A stretch of 64,000 nt of DNA from positions 62,001 through 126,000 of the forward strand of contig JABSPZ010000012.1 in assembly GCA_013213785.1 (NCBI GenBank), in the 5' to 3' direction. The DNA comes from Henriciella sp. (GTDB lineage Bacteria > Pseudomonadota > Alphaproteobacteria > Caulobacterales > Hyphomonadaceae). The translations under genes were made by a program, and so were the position numbers. This document shows positions 35,402-44,651 of this stretch, one piece after another. The notes below the pieces were generated by a model. It saw only the letters and a list, made by a program, of their open reading frames with translations, made no database searches and had not been told where the DNA came from. The first letter of the stretch is position 1, and each line of letters begins with the position of its first letter.

Positions 35402-36619
35402 ATGTCAGTTTTTGAAGATGTCGTAATTTGCGAACCGCTCAGGACACCGGTTGGAGCGTTTGGCGGGGCTTTCAAAACGGTTCCCGCACACGAGCTCGCC
35501 ACACACGTTGTGACCGAACTGATGGATCGAACCAAGCTACCCGGCGAGGCGGTCAATGATGTCATCTTCGCTAATTGCTATCCCACCATGGACTCGCCTG
35601 CGATCGGACGGGTCGTGGCGCTCGATGCGGGTTTGCCTGTCACCGCTGGCGGACTGCAGCTAGACCGTCGGTGCGGCTCTGGTCTGCAGGCGGTGATCTA
35701 CGCAGCGATGACAGTTGCGACCGGCGGCGCGGAACTAGTCATCGCGGGCGGCGCTGAGACCATGAGTCGAGCCCCATTCTATTCATCCGAGATCAGATGG
35801 GGCGTGAAAGCCCCAAACATCCAATTGGAGGATGCACTGACACGTGGCCGGATCACGGCGGGCGGGAAAGGCTACCCGGTCGCGGGTGGGATGATAGAGA
35901 CGGCTGAAAACCTCAGAAAACAGTATGGGATCACGCGTGATGCTCAGGATCATCTCGCGGCAAGGTCTCAGTCGCGCGCCGTCGCAGCGATGGAAAGCGG
36001 GGTATTTGCTGAAGAGATTGTCCCGGTCACGGTCAAAGGTCGCAAAGGCGATACCATCGTGGAGCAGGATGAGCATCCGCGCCCTGGGACAAGCGTCGAG
36101 AAACTCTCAACCCTCAAGCCAATCATGCAGCGTGTTGATCCGGATGCGACTGTGACGGCAGGCAACGCCTCGGGTCAGAACGACGGCGCTGCGGCTTGTA
36201 TTGTGGCGACGCGGGCGGCAGCTGAAAAACACGGGCTCAAGCCGATGGGGCGAATGATCAGCTGGGCGCTGGCTGGCGTGGAGCCGAAAGTGATGGGGAT
36301 CGGGCCAGTCCCGGCGTCGCAGAAAGCGCTCGATCAAGCGGGCCTATGGCTCAAGGACATGGATCTGATTGAGTTGAACGAGGCCTTCGCGGCCCAGGTT
36401 CTCGCGTGCACCCAAGCATTGGGGCTCAGCGATGACGATCATGAGCGTATCAATGTGCATGGATCCGGGATTTCACTTGGTCATCCAGTCGGCGCGACTG
36501 GCGTTCGAATTCTCACGACATTGATGAGGGAAATGGAACGCCGAGAGGCCAAGTACGGGCTCGAAACCATGTGCATTGGCGGCGGTCAGGGGCTCGCCGC
36601 GGTGTTTGAGCGATTGTGA
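35402..36619 (+). CDS. acetyl-CoA acyltransferase (thiolase)
   Basis: A 405-residue thiolase. The nucleophilic Cys91 is in DRRCGSGLQAV; the other active-site elements are NEAFAAQ, the His in GSGISLGHPVGATG and the Cys in MCIGGGQG. It catalyses either the condensation of two acetyl-CoA or the last step of beta-oxidation; sequence does not settle which. No hydroxyacyl-CoA dehydrogenase or PHA synthase gene is adjacent. Length is usual for the family. Confidence 0.9.
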   Translation: MSVFEDVVICEPLRTPVGAFGGAFKTVPAHELATHVVTELMDRTKLPGEAVNDVIFANCYPTMDSPAIGRVVALDAGLPVTAGGLQLDRRCGSGLQAVIYAAMTVATGGAELVIAGGAETMSRAPFYSSEIRWGVKAPNIQLEDALTRGRITAGGKGYPVAGGMIETAENLRKQYGITRDAQDHLAARSQSRAVAAMESGVFAEEIVPVTVKGRKGDTIVEQDEHPRPGTSVEKLSTLKPIMQRVDPDATVTAGNASGQNDGAAACIVATRAAAEKHGLKPMGRMISWALAGVEPKVMGIGPVPASQKALDQAGLWLKDMDLIELNEAFAAQVLACTQALGLSDDDHERINVHGSGISLGHPVGATGVRILTTLMREMERREAKYGLETMCIGGGQGLAAVFERL

Positions 36620-36690
36620 TCGAAGCGCTTGACCGTGTTTCGCGCGGTTAAACTTGAGCCTTTGGACACATCCCACTAAGGGCCGTGATT

Positions 36691-37704
36691 ATGCAAACGG
36701 AACCTCTACATTTTGAAGCACAGCTTCGCTCGGCGCTCGACAACAAAACCAAACCCGTTGGATCATTGGGGCGGATCGAGACTCTGGCTGCGCAGATCGC
36801 GCGCATTCAGGGAACGCTGAAACCCAGTGCCGAAACAGTTTCTCACACGATCTTTGCTGGCGATCACGGTATGGCGGTGGCGGGCGTTTCGGCGTTTCCG
36901 CAAGCCGTCACGCGTCAGATGGTACTGAACTTTTTGACGGGCGGCGCCGCAGCGAATGTGTTTGCGGGCTCTGTTGGTGCCACGGTTCAGGTGGTTGATG
37001 CTGGGGTTGCTGGAATTCCAATAGAACATGGTGAGCTTCGCAGCGTGCGAATTGCACCTGGAACTGCAAACGCAATAGAGCAATCCGCGATGACATCGGC
37101 GCAGTTAGAACATGCTCTTAGCGCCGGACGACAAATTGGTAGGCAGATTACCTCAGATATTGCTTGCTTTGGAGAGATGGGAATTGGCAACACGTCCTCT
37201 GCGGCATTGCTCTCAGCAAAGCTACTTAGGCGTCCTATTGCCGACCTGACTGGACGCGGCACGGGGCTGGATGATGACGGGCTGGCGCGGAAGACCAAGC
37301 TTCTTGAGACCGCAGCGCAGCGGACGCCTTTGAACTTGGACGGTCACAGCGCCCTGCAAGAATATGGTGGATTTGAAATTGCAATGATGGCGGGGGCAAT
37401 GATGGGCGCGGCTAAGAATAGGCGGGTTGTGATTGTTGATGGCTTCATCGCAACCGCAGCGGCGCTATGTGCGCGCGACATAGAGCCGGGCTGTGAGACA
37501 AGTTTCGTTTATGCGCATTGTTCTGCGGAATCGGGACACAGGCTCGTTTTGGACGCTCTGGGTGCTAAGCCATTACTGAATCTCGACCTGCGGCTTGGAG
37601 AAGGAACAGGCGCCTTGCTCGCTTTTCCTCTGATTAAAGCTGCGGCTGCAATGCTTCGCGATATGGCAAGTTTTCAGAGTGCGCAGGTAAGCGGGCCTGC
37701 ATGA
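36691..37704 (+). CDS. cobT: nicotinate-nucleotide--dimethylbenzimidazole phosphoribosyltransferase
   Basis: A 337-residue CobT. It makes alpha-ribazole phosphate, the lower ligand precursor of cobalamin, from nicotinate mononucleotide and dimethylbenzimidazole. Family motifs: KPVGSLGRIE at the start, FAGDHGMAVAGVSAFP, GEMGIGNTSSAA, GRGTGLDD, and LRLGEGTGA with the catalytic Glu near the end. The ATG at 36691 has AGGG eight bases upstream; a GTG at 36685 is an alternative. Its stop overlaps the cobS start as ATGA. Confidence 0.93.
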   Translation: MQTEPLHFEAQLRSALDNKTKPVGSLGRIETLAAQIARIQGTLKPSAETVSHTIFAGDHGMAVAGVSAFPQAVTRQMVLNFLTGGAAANVFAGSVGATVQVVDAGVAGIPIEHGELRSVRIAPGTANAIEQSAMTSAQLEHALSAGRQIGRQITSDIACFGEMGIGNTSSAALLSAKLLRRPIADLTGRGTGLDDDGLARKTKLLETAAQRTPLNLDGHSALQEYGGFEIAMMAGAMMGAAKNRRVVIVDGFIATAAALCARDIEPGCETSFVYAHCSAESGHRLVLDALGAKPLLNLDLRLGEGTGALLAFPLIKAAAAMLRDMASFQSAQVSGPA

Positions 37705-38459
37705 TAAACGAAGGAGCGGTCTTTCTTCTCGCGGTTCAGTTTTTGACGCGGCTACCGATTGGGTCTGCGCAGCTCTACACGCCAGAGCGAATGGCGGCTT
37801 CGGTTCGCTATTATCCACTCGTCGGCGGTTTGGTCGGCGCTTTCTCTGCCCTTGCTTTCTATCTCGCGAGCTTCGTCTTCCCCGTGTTGGTTTCTATCCT
37901 CTTTGCCATAGCGGCGGGGCTGCTCATCACCGGTGCGTTTCACGAGGATGGGCTCGCCGATACGTTTGACGGAATTGGCGGCGGTGTCACCCGTGAGCGC
38001 GCGCTCGAAATCATGAAAGATTCGCGCCTTGGTACGTATGGGACCTTAGCGCTCCTAACCGTATTAGCGGTAAAGGTCATAGCACTCACTGCGCTGCCAT
38101 TGATGTTGATTCCTATCGCACTGATCGCGGGTCACGGTCTATCGCGATTGTCGAGCATTCTAGTGATCGCGACGAGCCGTTATGTTCGCGATGAAGGCAC
38201 GGGTAAGCCGGTTGCTGGAGGTATATCAACCGGAGGGTTACTTATCGCGGGTCTAACGGGGCTAGCGTTTGTCGCATATTGGTTGGCGTTTTACTCTCCG
38301 CTGGCCTTGCTTTGGGCGGGCGGTGGCCTCCTTCTTGGGCATTGCCTGATGCGACTGTTCTTTGAGCGCAAGCTTGGCGGTTATACGGGAGATACGCTCG
38401 GTGCTGTTCAGCAGCTTAGCGAGCTTGGTTTTTATCTCGGGCTGGTCGCGTGGCTTTGA
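37701..38459 (+). CDS. cobS: adenosylcobinamide-GDP ribazoletransferase (cobalamin synthase)
   Basis: A 252-residue inner-membrane enzyme with about six hydrophobic segments. It carries the family signature HEDGLADTFDGIGGG with its metal-binding acidic residues, FLTRLPIG at the start and LGGYTGDTLGAVQQLSE near the end. It joins adenosylcobinamide-GDP to alpha-ribazole (phosphate), closing the nucleotide loop. Coupled to cobT upstream and overlapped by 10 bp with the phosphatase gene downstream. Confidence 0.93.
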   Translation: MINEGAVFLLAVQFLTRLPIGSAQLYTPERMAASVRYYPLVGGLVGAFSALAFYLASFVFPVLVSILFAIAAGLLITGAFHEDGLADTFDGIGGGVTRERALEIMKDSRLGTYGTLALLTVLAVKVIALTALPLMLIPIALIAGHGLSRLSSILVIATSRYVRDEGTGKPVAGGISTGGLLIAGLTGLAFVAYWLAFYSPLALLWAGGGLLLGHCLMRLFFERKLGGYTGDTLGAVQQLSELGFYLGLVAWL

Positions 38460-38989
38460 TTCTCCTTCGTCATACGACGCCAGATGTGACGCCTGGGATT
38501 TGTTACGGCCAGACTGATCTTGATGTCGCAACGAGCTTCGAGCGCGAAGCCGCGGCTGCCTCGGCAGCATTGCCCGAGTTCGAGCGGATTGTGAGCAGCC
38601 CTTTGCAACGATGTCGAAAGCTCGCGGAATTTGTTTCTGCTCAAGTAGACCTTTCATTCGATATAGATCCACGCTTCAAGGAAATGGATTTTGGAAGCTG
38701 GGAAGGGCGACTATGGTCAGAGATTGAGCGGAGCGAAATCGATGCTTGGGCCGCCAACTTCTACCATGCTCGGCCGCACGGGGGGGAAAGCGTTGCAATC
38801 CTTCAAGGGCGGGTTCGTAACGCGCTTAAGGACTTACTCGACCGAGATGGTTCGACCCTCATCGTCTGCCATGCTGGCATAATTCGAGCCGCCCTGGCGC
38901 GCGGTGAAGCAGCTGAAAACTTTAATACTGAGATTGCGTTTGGTGGCTTCGTCACCATGTCCAACACCGAAGGAGTTCTCCATGAGTGA
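38450..38989 (+). CDS. cobC: alpha-ribazole phosphatase-like histidine phosphatase
   Basis: A 179-residue member of the phosphoglycerate-mutase-like superfamily. Catalytic residues are visible: LLRHTTPD (phospho-His), SSPLQRCRKLA, EMDFGSWEGR and VCHAGIIRA. By position between cobS and cobO it should remove the phosphate from alpha-ribazole phosphate or adenosylcobalamin phosphate (Salmonella CobC nomenclature). The start is a GTG overlapping the cobS end by 10 bp. Confidence 0.85.
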   Translation: MALILLRHTTPDVTPGICYGQTDLDVATSFEREAAAASAALPEFERIVSSPLQRCRKLAEFVSAQVDLSFDIDPRFKEMDFGSWEGRLWSEIERSEIDAWAANFYHARPHGGESVAILQGRVRNALKDLLDRDGSTLIVCHAGIIRAALARGEAAENFNTEIAFGGFVTMSNTEGVLHE

Positions 38990-39581
38990 TGCGGAAACCC
39001 ACAAGTCCAAAATGCAGAAGCTGCAGGCTGAGCAAAAACGGAAAACCACGAAAGCTACAGATCCTGGGAGAGGTCTTGTGCTTGTCCATACGGGAGATGG
39101 AAAAGGCAAATCAAGTTCCGCCTTTGGTGTAATCATCCGTGCGCTTGGCTGGGGACACAAAGTGGGTGTCGTGCAATTCATCAAAGGCAAATGGATTACT
39201 GGAGAGCGCCAATTTTTCGATAAGCTTGGGACTGTCGATTGGCACACCATGGGCGAGGGCTTCACTTGGGATACCCAGGATAAGGATCGTGATATCGCGG
39301 CCGCGTCAGCTGCCTTTAGTAAGGCTAGCGATATGATGGCGAGTGGTGACTACGATCTGATCGTGCTCGACGAAATCAATATTGCGCTCCGCTACGATTA
39401 TCTCGATGTGAAAACAGTGATAGAGGCCCTAAAGGGACGCTCACAACGGACCAGTGTCGTTTTGACCGGGCGCGACGCAAAGCCTGAACTTTGCGACTAC
39501 GCTGATCTTGTTAGCGAAATGCGCGAAGTGAAACATCCTTTCAAAGCTGGCATCAAAGCACAGCGCGGCATTGATTTTTGA
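38982..39581 (+). CDS. cobO: cob(I)yrinic acid a,c-diamide adenosyltransferase, BtuR/CobO type
   Basis: A 199-residue ATP:corrinoid adenosyltransferase. It has a P-loop GDGKGKSSSAFG, then ALGWGHKVGVVQFIKGKW, DLIVLDEINIALRY and LTGRDAKPEL, all CobO/BtuR signatures. It attaches the 5'-deoxyadenosyl group to the cobalt, needed for salvage as well as synthesis. The ATG at 38982 follows AGGAG and overlaps the phosphatase gene by 8 bp; the frame open to 38904 lies inside that gene. Confidence 0.93.
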   Translation: MSDAETHKSKMQKLQAEQKRKTTKATDPGRGLVLVHTGDGKGKSSSAFGVIIRALGWGHKVGVVQFIKGKWITGERQFFDKLGTVDWHTMGEGFTWDTQDKDRDIAAASAAFSKASDMMASGDYDLIVLDEINIALRYDYLDVKTVIEALKGRSQRTSVVLTGRDAKPELCDYADLVSEMREVKHPFKAGIKAQRGIDF

Positions 39582-39648
39582 CTCGACCCAAAATCCCGAG
39601 ACCCAGTGAGATTGACAAACGCTTGCACGCGCAGCATTAGCACGCGCA

Positions 39649-39812
39649 GATGGTGCTGCCTTAATCGGGAGCTAAGAGGGAAGCCGGTTCAAATCCGGCG
39701 CTGTACCCGCAACTGTCAGCCAGGAGCTGAAGGCCACGATGTCACTGGGATTAGCGTCCTGGGAAGACGGCCAAACGCGATGATCGGTGAGCCAGGAAAC
39801 CTGCCATCACGT
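39649..39812 (+). ncRNA. cobalamin (B12) riboswitch
   Basis: The conserved core elements are all visible: GCCGGTTCAAATCCGGC followed by GCTGTACCCGCAACTGTC, CACTGGGA, CCTGGGAAGACGG, and the B12 box AGCCAGGAAACCTGCC at 39790-39805. An outer P1 stem can form between TGGTG at 39651-39655 and CATCA at 39805-39809. It should repress btuB and the downstream genes when adenosylcobalamin is plentiful. Confidence 0.95.
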
Positions 39813-39894
39813 CGTTCGTCCGGAGGCCGGGAAGAGTTCTCAGCGGGCGGGAAGGTCGAATACCTCTCCTTTGCAACGACAGCAGTAAGGCTTG

Positions 39895-39988
39895 GCCGCC
39901 CACATGGACCACACTCCATGGGGCCATTTGTCGTTTATAAGCGCGCCTTTTCTAATGGGCGGCAAGGCGCTTTGAAGGGGTAGACCCC
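39895..39988 (+). promoter_or_regulatory. riboswitch expression platform with competing helices
   Basis: GCCGCCCA (39895-39902) is perfectly complementary to TGGGCGGC (39956-39963), and GCGCCTT (39943-39949) to AAGGCGC (39964-39970). The two helices cross each other, so they should be mutually exclusive. Just before btuB, GGGG (39977-39980), part of its Shine-Dalgarno, can pair with CCCC (39985-39988) adjacent to the ATG. No T-run follows the helices, so control of translation is more likely than of termination. Confidence 0.5.
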
Positions 39989-41821
39989 ATGTTTTATAAG
40001 ACCGCGCTCCTTGGCGCTGTTTCACTCTCGCTCGTATCGTCAGCGTTGGCGCAAGACGAACAGACAGATGAAACCACACTCGATACCGTGATCGTCGAAG
40101 GGTCACGTTTGAACCAGACCGAGACGGAGATCGGATCCAGCGTAACAATCATTACTGCTGAAGACATCGATGCGCTCGGCTTCGATTTCGCCGTAGACGC
40201 CATTGCTGCGGCTCCGGGGGTTACAGTCAATTCGAACGGTGCCTTTGGTGGGCAAGCCAGCGTGAGAATTCGCGGTGCTGCAACGGGCCAAACGCTCGTG
40301 CTGATTGACGGAATTCCCGTTAACGATCCAACTTCACCAAGCGGAGGGTTTAATTTTGCTCGTGTAGACACCGAGAATATTGAGCGGATTGAGGTGCTGA
40401 AAGGACCTCAATCAACCCTTTGGGGAACGGATGCGATTGGCGGGGTGGTTTCGATCACGACCAAGCGCCCTGACCAAGGATTAGGCGGTAGCGCGTTTGC
40501 TGAGTATGGATCATTCAACACATTCCGAGGCGGTGCCTCAGTTGGGAATGCCAATGATGCGGGCGATTTTCGCTTGGCGATCACAGGCACGTCCTCTGAT
40601 GGTGTTTCGAAAGCCGATGAGAATAATGGTAATACCGAAGACGATGCTTATGAGGCGCTCACCCTTTCAGCAAAAGGCGGGTTAAACCTTGGCGGTGATG
40701 CTCGGTTGTCAGCCAATGTGCTTTGGACAGATGCCGAGGCGGAGTTCGATAGTTTCGTATTTGGAAATCAAGGAAATGTGGGCGATGGGGATGAGCTCAG
40801 CGAAACCGAGGAACTGTCTGCGAATATCTCCTTGACTGGCTCGCTCTTTGAGGATCGCTTAGAGAACCTCTTATTGATTGGTTATTCCGATATTGATCGG
40901 CAGAATTTCACTAACGGAATACCGAGTTTCGGCGCCACTGGCGATAGAGTGCTCTATCGATATCAGGGCACACTCGGTATCAATGAAACGAACACGCTCG
41001 CATTCGGTGTGGAGCGTGAAGAGACAACATCAGGCGATGAGGATACGTCGATCGATGGTCTATTCGCTTTATACGAGTGGCAAGCTACCGATGCATTGAC
41101 GCTCACTGGTGGCTTCCGGGTAGATGATCACAATACGTTCGGCACTGAAACCACGGGTCGAGTTGCTGCCGCATACAATCCCAACGTGCAGCTGACTCTG
41201 CGTGCGAGTTGGGGGCAGGGCTTTAAAGCGCCGACGCTATTCCAACTGTCTGGTGGTGGCTTTGCGGCGCCCAACCCGAATCTCCAACCTGAAACCTCTG
41301 AAGCCTTTGATGCTGGGATTGATTGGCGGTCAAAGGACGGTCGGTTTGAGGCAGGGATTACCGTCTTTGACTCTGATATCGAAGATTTGATTAGCTTCGC
41401 TTCGACGGGCTACTTCAATGAAGCGCAAGTCAAAACACGTGGTATAGAATTGGCTGGGCGCGTTGTGATAACCGACTGGCTAAGTGTTGATGCGAACTAC
41501 GCCTACATCGACGCAGAAGATTCCAACGGGAATCCGCTTCGGCGTATTCCTGAGCATTCTGGTGACATTCGTTTCAATATAGACCCCAATGGCCCGTTCT
41601 CCGGAAACGTCCTCGTTCGACATAATGGTGAAGAACCCAACAGTGCGACAACCGAGGTCGATAGCTGGACGCGCGTTGATGTCACGGGAAGCTATGACCT
41701 CAATGAAACGGTCGAGCTTTTTGGGCGGCTCGAAAACCTGTTCGACGAAGAATATCAGCAAATCCTCGGATACGGCACACCAGACCTATCTGGATATGTT
41801 GGGGTTCGACTGAGATACTAA
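39989..41821 (+). CDS. btuB: BtuB-type TonB-dependent cobalamin receptor
   Basis: A 610-residue outer-membrane receptor. Signal peptide to about residue 21 (SALAQ), a TonB box near LDTVIVEGSR, a plug domain to about residue 150 (VRIRGAATGQTLVLIDGIPVNDP, IEVLKGPQSTLWGTDAIGGVV), then a 22-strand barrel ending GYVGVRLRY. Short length and plug sequence are typical of BtuB. The riboswitch upstream and cobalamin genes on both sides support corrinoid transport. Confidence 0.93.
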   Translation: MFYKTALLGAVSLSLVSSALAQDEQTDETTLDTVIVEGSRLNQTETEIGSSVTIITAEDIDALGFDFAVDAIAAAPGVTVNSNGAFGGQASVRIRGAATGQTLVLIDGIPVNDPTSPSGGFNFARVDTENIERIEVLKGPQSTLWGTDAIGGVVSITTKRPDQGLGGSAFAEYGSFNTFRGGASVGNANDAGDFRLAITGTSSDGVSKADENNGNTEDDAYEALTLSAKGGLNLGGDARLSANVLWTDAEAEFDSFVFGNQGNVGDGDELSETEELSANISLTGSLFEDRLENLLLIGYSDIDRQNFTNGIPSFGATGDRVLYRYQGTLGINETNTLAFGVEREETTSGDEDTSIDGLFALYEWQATDALTLTGGFRVDDHNTFGTETTGRVAAAYNPNVQLTLRASWGQGFKAPTLFQLSGGGFAAPNPNLQPETSEAFDAGIDWRSKDGRFEAGITVFDSDIEDLISFASTGYFNEAQVKTRGIELAGRVVITDWLSVDANYAYIDAEDSNGNPLRRIPEHSGDIRFNIDPNGPFSGNVLVRHNGEEPNSATTEVDSWTRVDVTGSYDLNETVELFGRLENLFDEEYQQILGYGTPDLSGYVGVRLRY

Positions 41822-41825
41822 CCTA

Positions 41826-42668
41826 ATGTCGAGACTGATCGTCCTTGTTCTAGGCCTATGGCTCGCAGCCTGTAGCGGTGAAACGCCGCCGCCGCAGGCT
41901 TCTGGCGACAGGCCGATGCGGATTGTCAGTCTCGATTTTTGCTCCGATCAATATGTCCTCAAGTTAGCGGATCGAGAGCAGATCCTTGCGGTATCGCCTG
42001 ATGCGGTGAAAGGGTTTTCCTTCATGAGAGACGAGGCAGTCGGAGTTCCGACCGTGCGCCCGCTCGCAGAGGATGTGCTCATTCTCAAACCGGATTTGGT
42101 TGTCCGATCATATGGCGGCGGACCAAATGCGGCCGCATTCTTTGAGCGAGCCGGTATTCCCGTGCTCCAAGTTGGTTGGGCCTCTACAATTGATGGAGAA
42201 GAACTAGGATCCATTCCGCTACTCGCTCAGAGCATGGCAGATGGCCTAGGGCAATCTGAGCGGGGGCAGGTTTTGGTGGCAGAATATCGCGACCGATTGA
42301 ACCGTATCAAAGCCCGTCAAACCGAAGATACTGCACTCTATATGACACCGTCCGGATTCACTACTGGTGGCGGATCCCTCGCGCACGAGATGATGATCGC
42401 TGCGGGGCTTACGAACTTCGAACCATCGCCAGGCTGGCGCTCACTTCCACTCGAACGGCTTGCTTATGAGCAGCCCGACCTCGTCGCCGCGGCCTATTTC
42501 GATACCCTGACCAATCACGCAGATGCTTGGAGTGCCGCGCGCCATCCCGTTGCGCAGAAGCAGCTCAACGGTCCGGATACTGTTTCGATCGAAGGCGCTT
42601 GGCTCGCTTGCGGCGGTTGGTTCATCGTCAATGGGATCGAGGCGCTCGCCAACGGCGCGGCTGAATGA
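41826..42668 (+). CDS. btuF: BtuF-like corrinoid-binding lipoprotein
   Basis: A 280-residue substrate-binding protein of the helical-backbone (BtuF/FhuD) class. It has a lipoprotein signal (LGLWLAAC), then RPMRIVSLDFCSDQYVLKLAD, ILKPDLVVRSYGG and RAGIPVLQVGW. It probably passes corrinoid from BtuB to an ABC importer. The matching permease and ATPase (BtuC, BtuD) are not in the window. It starts 4 bp after btuB and presumably shares the riboswitch. Confidence 0.85.
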   Translation: MSRLIVLVLGLWLAACSGETPPPQASGDRPMRIVSLDFCSDQYVLKLADREQILAVSPDAVKGFSFMRDEAVGVPTVRPLAEDVLILKPDLVVRSYGGGPNAAAFFERAGIPVLQVGWASTIDGEELGSIPLLAQSMADGLGQSERGQVLVAEYRDRLNRIKARQTEDTALYMTPSGFTTGGGSLAHEMMIAAGLTNFEPSPGWRSLPLERLAYEQPDLVAAAYFDTLTNHADAWSAARHPVAQKQLNGPDTVSIEGAWLACGGWFIVNGIEALANGAAE

Positions 42669-42687
42669 GCCCTATCTCGACCGCGAT

Positions 42688-43635
42688 ATGACGTTTGCAG
42701 CGCTTATCCTGTCAGCCTGGTTGCTCGAGATCATAATCGGTTGGCCAAAATGGCTTTATCAGTTGGTGCGTCACCCGGTCGTTTGGTTAGGAGCTGTAGT
42801 TTCGAAACTCGAAGAGCTCCTTAACAGAAGGGCTTGGACTCATCGCACGCGTTATGTGACGGGAGCGGCGACTGCATTCATATGCGTCGGGCTCGCGATA
42901 GGCCTCGCCTGGAGTGCCTCGCACCTGCTGCCGCTGACCTGGTGGGGTGTTGCGATGGAAGCGCTCATCGCATCTAGTCTTATCGCATCGCGTAGTTTGT
43001 ATGCGCATGTTGAAGCAGTTTATCGCCCAATGGGCAAAGGCGAAATCGATGATGCCCGGCTCGCGGTTTCAATGATTGTTGGGCGTGATCCAAACAAATT
43101 GGATGAAAACGGTGTCGCGCGCGCGAGTCTGGAAAGTCTTGCCGAAAACACTTCAGACGGCGTTATCGCTCCGATATTTTGGGGGGTAATTTTTGGGTTG
43201 CCGGGGCTTGCCGCGTATAAAGCGATCAATACGCTGGACTCCATGATTGGTCACAAAAACGAACGATATGCCGCCTTCGGAGGCTTCGCCGCTCGATTAG
43301 ATGACATTGCTAACTTCGTTCCCGCTCGGCTCACGGGTCTACTGTTTTGCTTGACCAGTTTGAGATTAGAATCATTCGGAATCATGATCCGAGATGCGCG
43401 TAACCACAGGTCACCGAACGCCGGATGGCCCGAAGCGGCGATGGCTGGTGGATTGGGCATTAGACTATCGGGACCACGTTTCTATGACGGTGGGATCTCC
43501 GATGAGCCATGGCTCAACCCAAATGGGCGCGACCCTGCGGCGCACGACATTCGAGCTGGGTTGACGCTGTTTGTGAGGGCGATGTTTTTGGCTCTGCTCA
43601 GTCTCGCGATCATCGCTTTCGGATTTGCTCTATGA
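42688..43635 (+). CDS. cbiB: adenosylcobinamide-phosphate synthase CbiB
   Basis: A 315-residue membrane enzyme (also named CobD in Pseudomonas nomenclature). The start MTFAALILSAWLLEIIIGWP, the HPVVWLGAVVSKLEELLN segment, and SLAENTSDGVIAPIFWGVIFGLPGLAAYKAINTLDSMIGHKNERYAAFG are family hallmarks. It attaches aminopropanol (phosphate) to adenosylcobyric acid. The ATG at 42688 has no clear ribosome site; the frame open to 42523 lies inside btuF. Its stop overlaps the next start as ATGA. Confidence 0.92.
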   Translation: MTFAALILSAWLLEIIIGWPKWLYQLVRHPVVWLGAVVSKLEELLNRRAWTHRTRYVTGAATAFICVGLAIGLAWSASHLLPLTWWGVAMEALIASSLIASRSLYAHVEAVYRPMGKGEIDDARLAVSMIVGRDPNKLDENGVARASLESLAENTSDGVIAPIFWGVIFGLPGLAAYKAINTLDSMIGHKNERYAAFGGFAARLDDIANFVPARLTGLLFCLTSLRLESFGIMIRDARNHRSPNAGWPEAAMAGGLGIRLSGPRFYDGGISDEPWLNPNGRDPAAHDIRAGLTLFVRAMFLALLSLAIIAFGFAL

Positions 43636-44651
43636 CCGATGATCTTGAGCATGGTGGCGCTCTTGATCAAATGCGTCTTGCGTTTCCGAATGCATCCGAA
43701 CCCTGGATCGATCTGTCGACGGGGATCAATCCATGGTCTTATCCTGTCACTGAACTTGCACAGGCTAATCTTCGGAATTTGCCGACGACGCAACTGTACG
43801 ATGCGTGCCGAGATGCAATGGCTGCTGCCATTGGAGCGAAGCCGAACGCGCTTTTGCTTTCGCCTGGAAGTGAGTTGATTATTCGATTACTGCCAGACGT
43901 CCTGCAAACGCGCCGGATTGCGATTTTGGCGCCAGCATATGGTGATCACGCCTCCTCATGGGCGAGAGCAGGAGCAGAAATCGTGCAGGCGGAAAACCCA
44001 CTCGATTATATCAACGCAGTCGATGCGATCGTGATCTGTCATCCGAACAATCCGGACGGGCGTTACTTTGATTTAGATGCGGTGGAATGGGCGAGGAAAA
44101 AGCTCGCCGCGCGTGGTGGATGGCTCATCGTGGATGAAGCCTACGCCGAACTCATCCCTGATCTAAGTCTCGTGTCCAAAGGGGGAGAAGACGGGCTCGT
44201 TATTCTCAGGTCGTTTGGAAAGTTCTACGGACTAGCCGGTCTTCGGCTTGGCAGTGTTTTGGCGCCTTCTATAATTCTAGAAGCGATTGCGAGACGTTTA
44301 GGGGTATGGCCGGTTTCAGGAGCAGCCTTAGAAATCGGCACGCGTGCTTATGCCGATATGGCTTGGCAAGCGGAGGCCCGAAAGAAATTACTTATCGCAG
44401 CCCGCCAGTTAGATGTGGCGCTTGAATCGGTTGGTGTGTCGGTGGTCGGCGGCACGGATCTTTTTCGCCTAGTTGAGGTGGATGATGCGCATGCGCAATT
44501 CCATCACTTGGCAGAGGCTGGCGTCTATGTGCGCAGGTTTGATTGGTCAGAAACTCATTTGCGTATTGGCCTTCCAGCGACTTTGGAGGCGCAGGACAAG
44601 TTGATTGGCGCGCTTACCCTTTCAGCAGGATTGGGAGCCCAGCGGCGATAA
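43632..44651 (+). CDS. cobD: threonine-phosphate decarboxylase (CobD-type)
   Basis: A 339-residue PLP enzyme of aminotransferase fold I, making (R)-1-aminopropan-2-ol phosphate for CbiB. Motifs: DLSTGINPWSYP, LLSPGSELIIRLLP, CHPNNPDGRYF, LIVDEAYAEL and the PLP lysine in RSFGKFYGLAGLRLG. The ATG overlaps the cbiB stop. In Pseudomonas nomenclature it is CobC. Its 3' end overlaps the convergent cobU gene by 38 bp. Confidence 0.9.
   Translation: MTDDLEHGGALDQMRLAFPNASEPWIDLSTGINPWSYPVTELAQANLRNLPTTQLYDACRDAMAAAIGAKPNALLLSPGSELIIRLLPDVLQTRRIAILAPAYGDHASSWARAGAEIVQAENPLDYINAVDAIVICHPNNPDGRYFDLDAVEWARKKLAARGGWLIVDEAYAELIPDLSLVSKGGEDGLVILRSFGKFYGLAGLRLGSVLAPSIILEAIARRLGVWPVSGAALEIGTRAYADMAWQAEARKKLLIAARQLDVALESVGVSVVGGTDLFRLVEVDDAHAQFHHLAEAGVYVRRFDWSETHLRIGLPATLEAQDKLIGALTLSAGLGAQRR

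Larger units (their letters stand above)
39582..39988 (+). promoter_or_regulatory. btuB leader region (promoter, riboswitch, expression platform)
   Basis: This 407-bp gap has no protein gene. It contains a likely promoter, TTGACA at 39612-39617 and CATTAG at 39635-39640 with 17 bp between, then a cobalamin riboswitch, then about 175 bp of leader with possible switching hairpins. A 125-codon open frame across it is not a gene. Confidence 0.75.

Noticed and set aside
39684-39702. GGTTCAAATCC looked like a tRNA T-loop.
   Set aside because: No acceptor or anticodon arms are present; it is part of the B12 riboswitch core.
39606-39983. A 125-codon open frame upstream of btuB.
   Set aside because: It covers the cobalamin riboswitch, whose conserved RNA elements explain the sequence.
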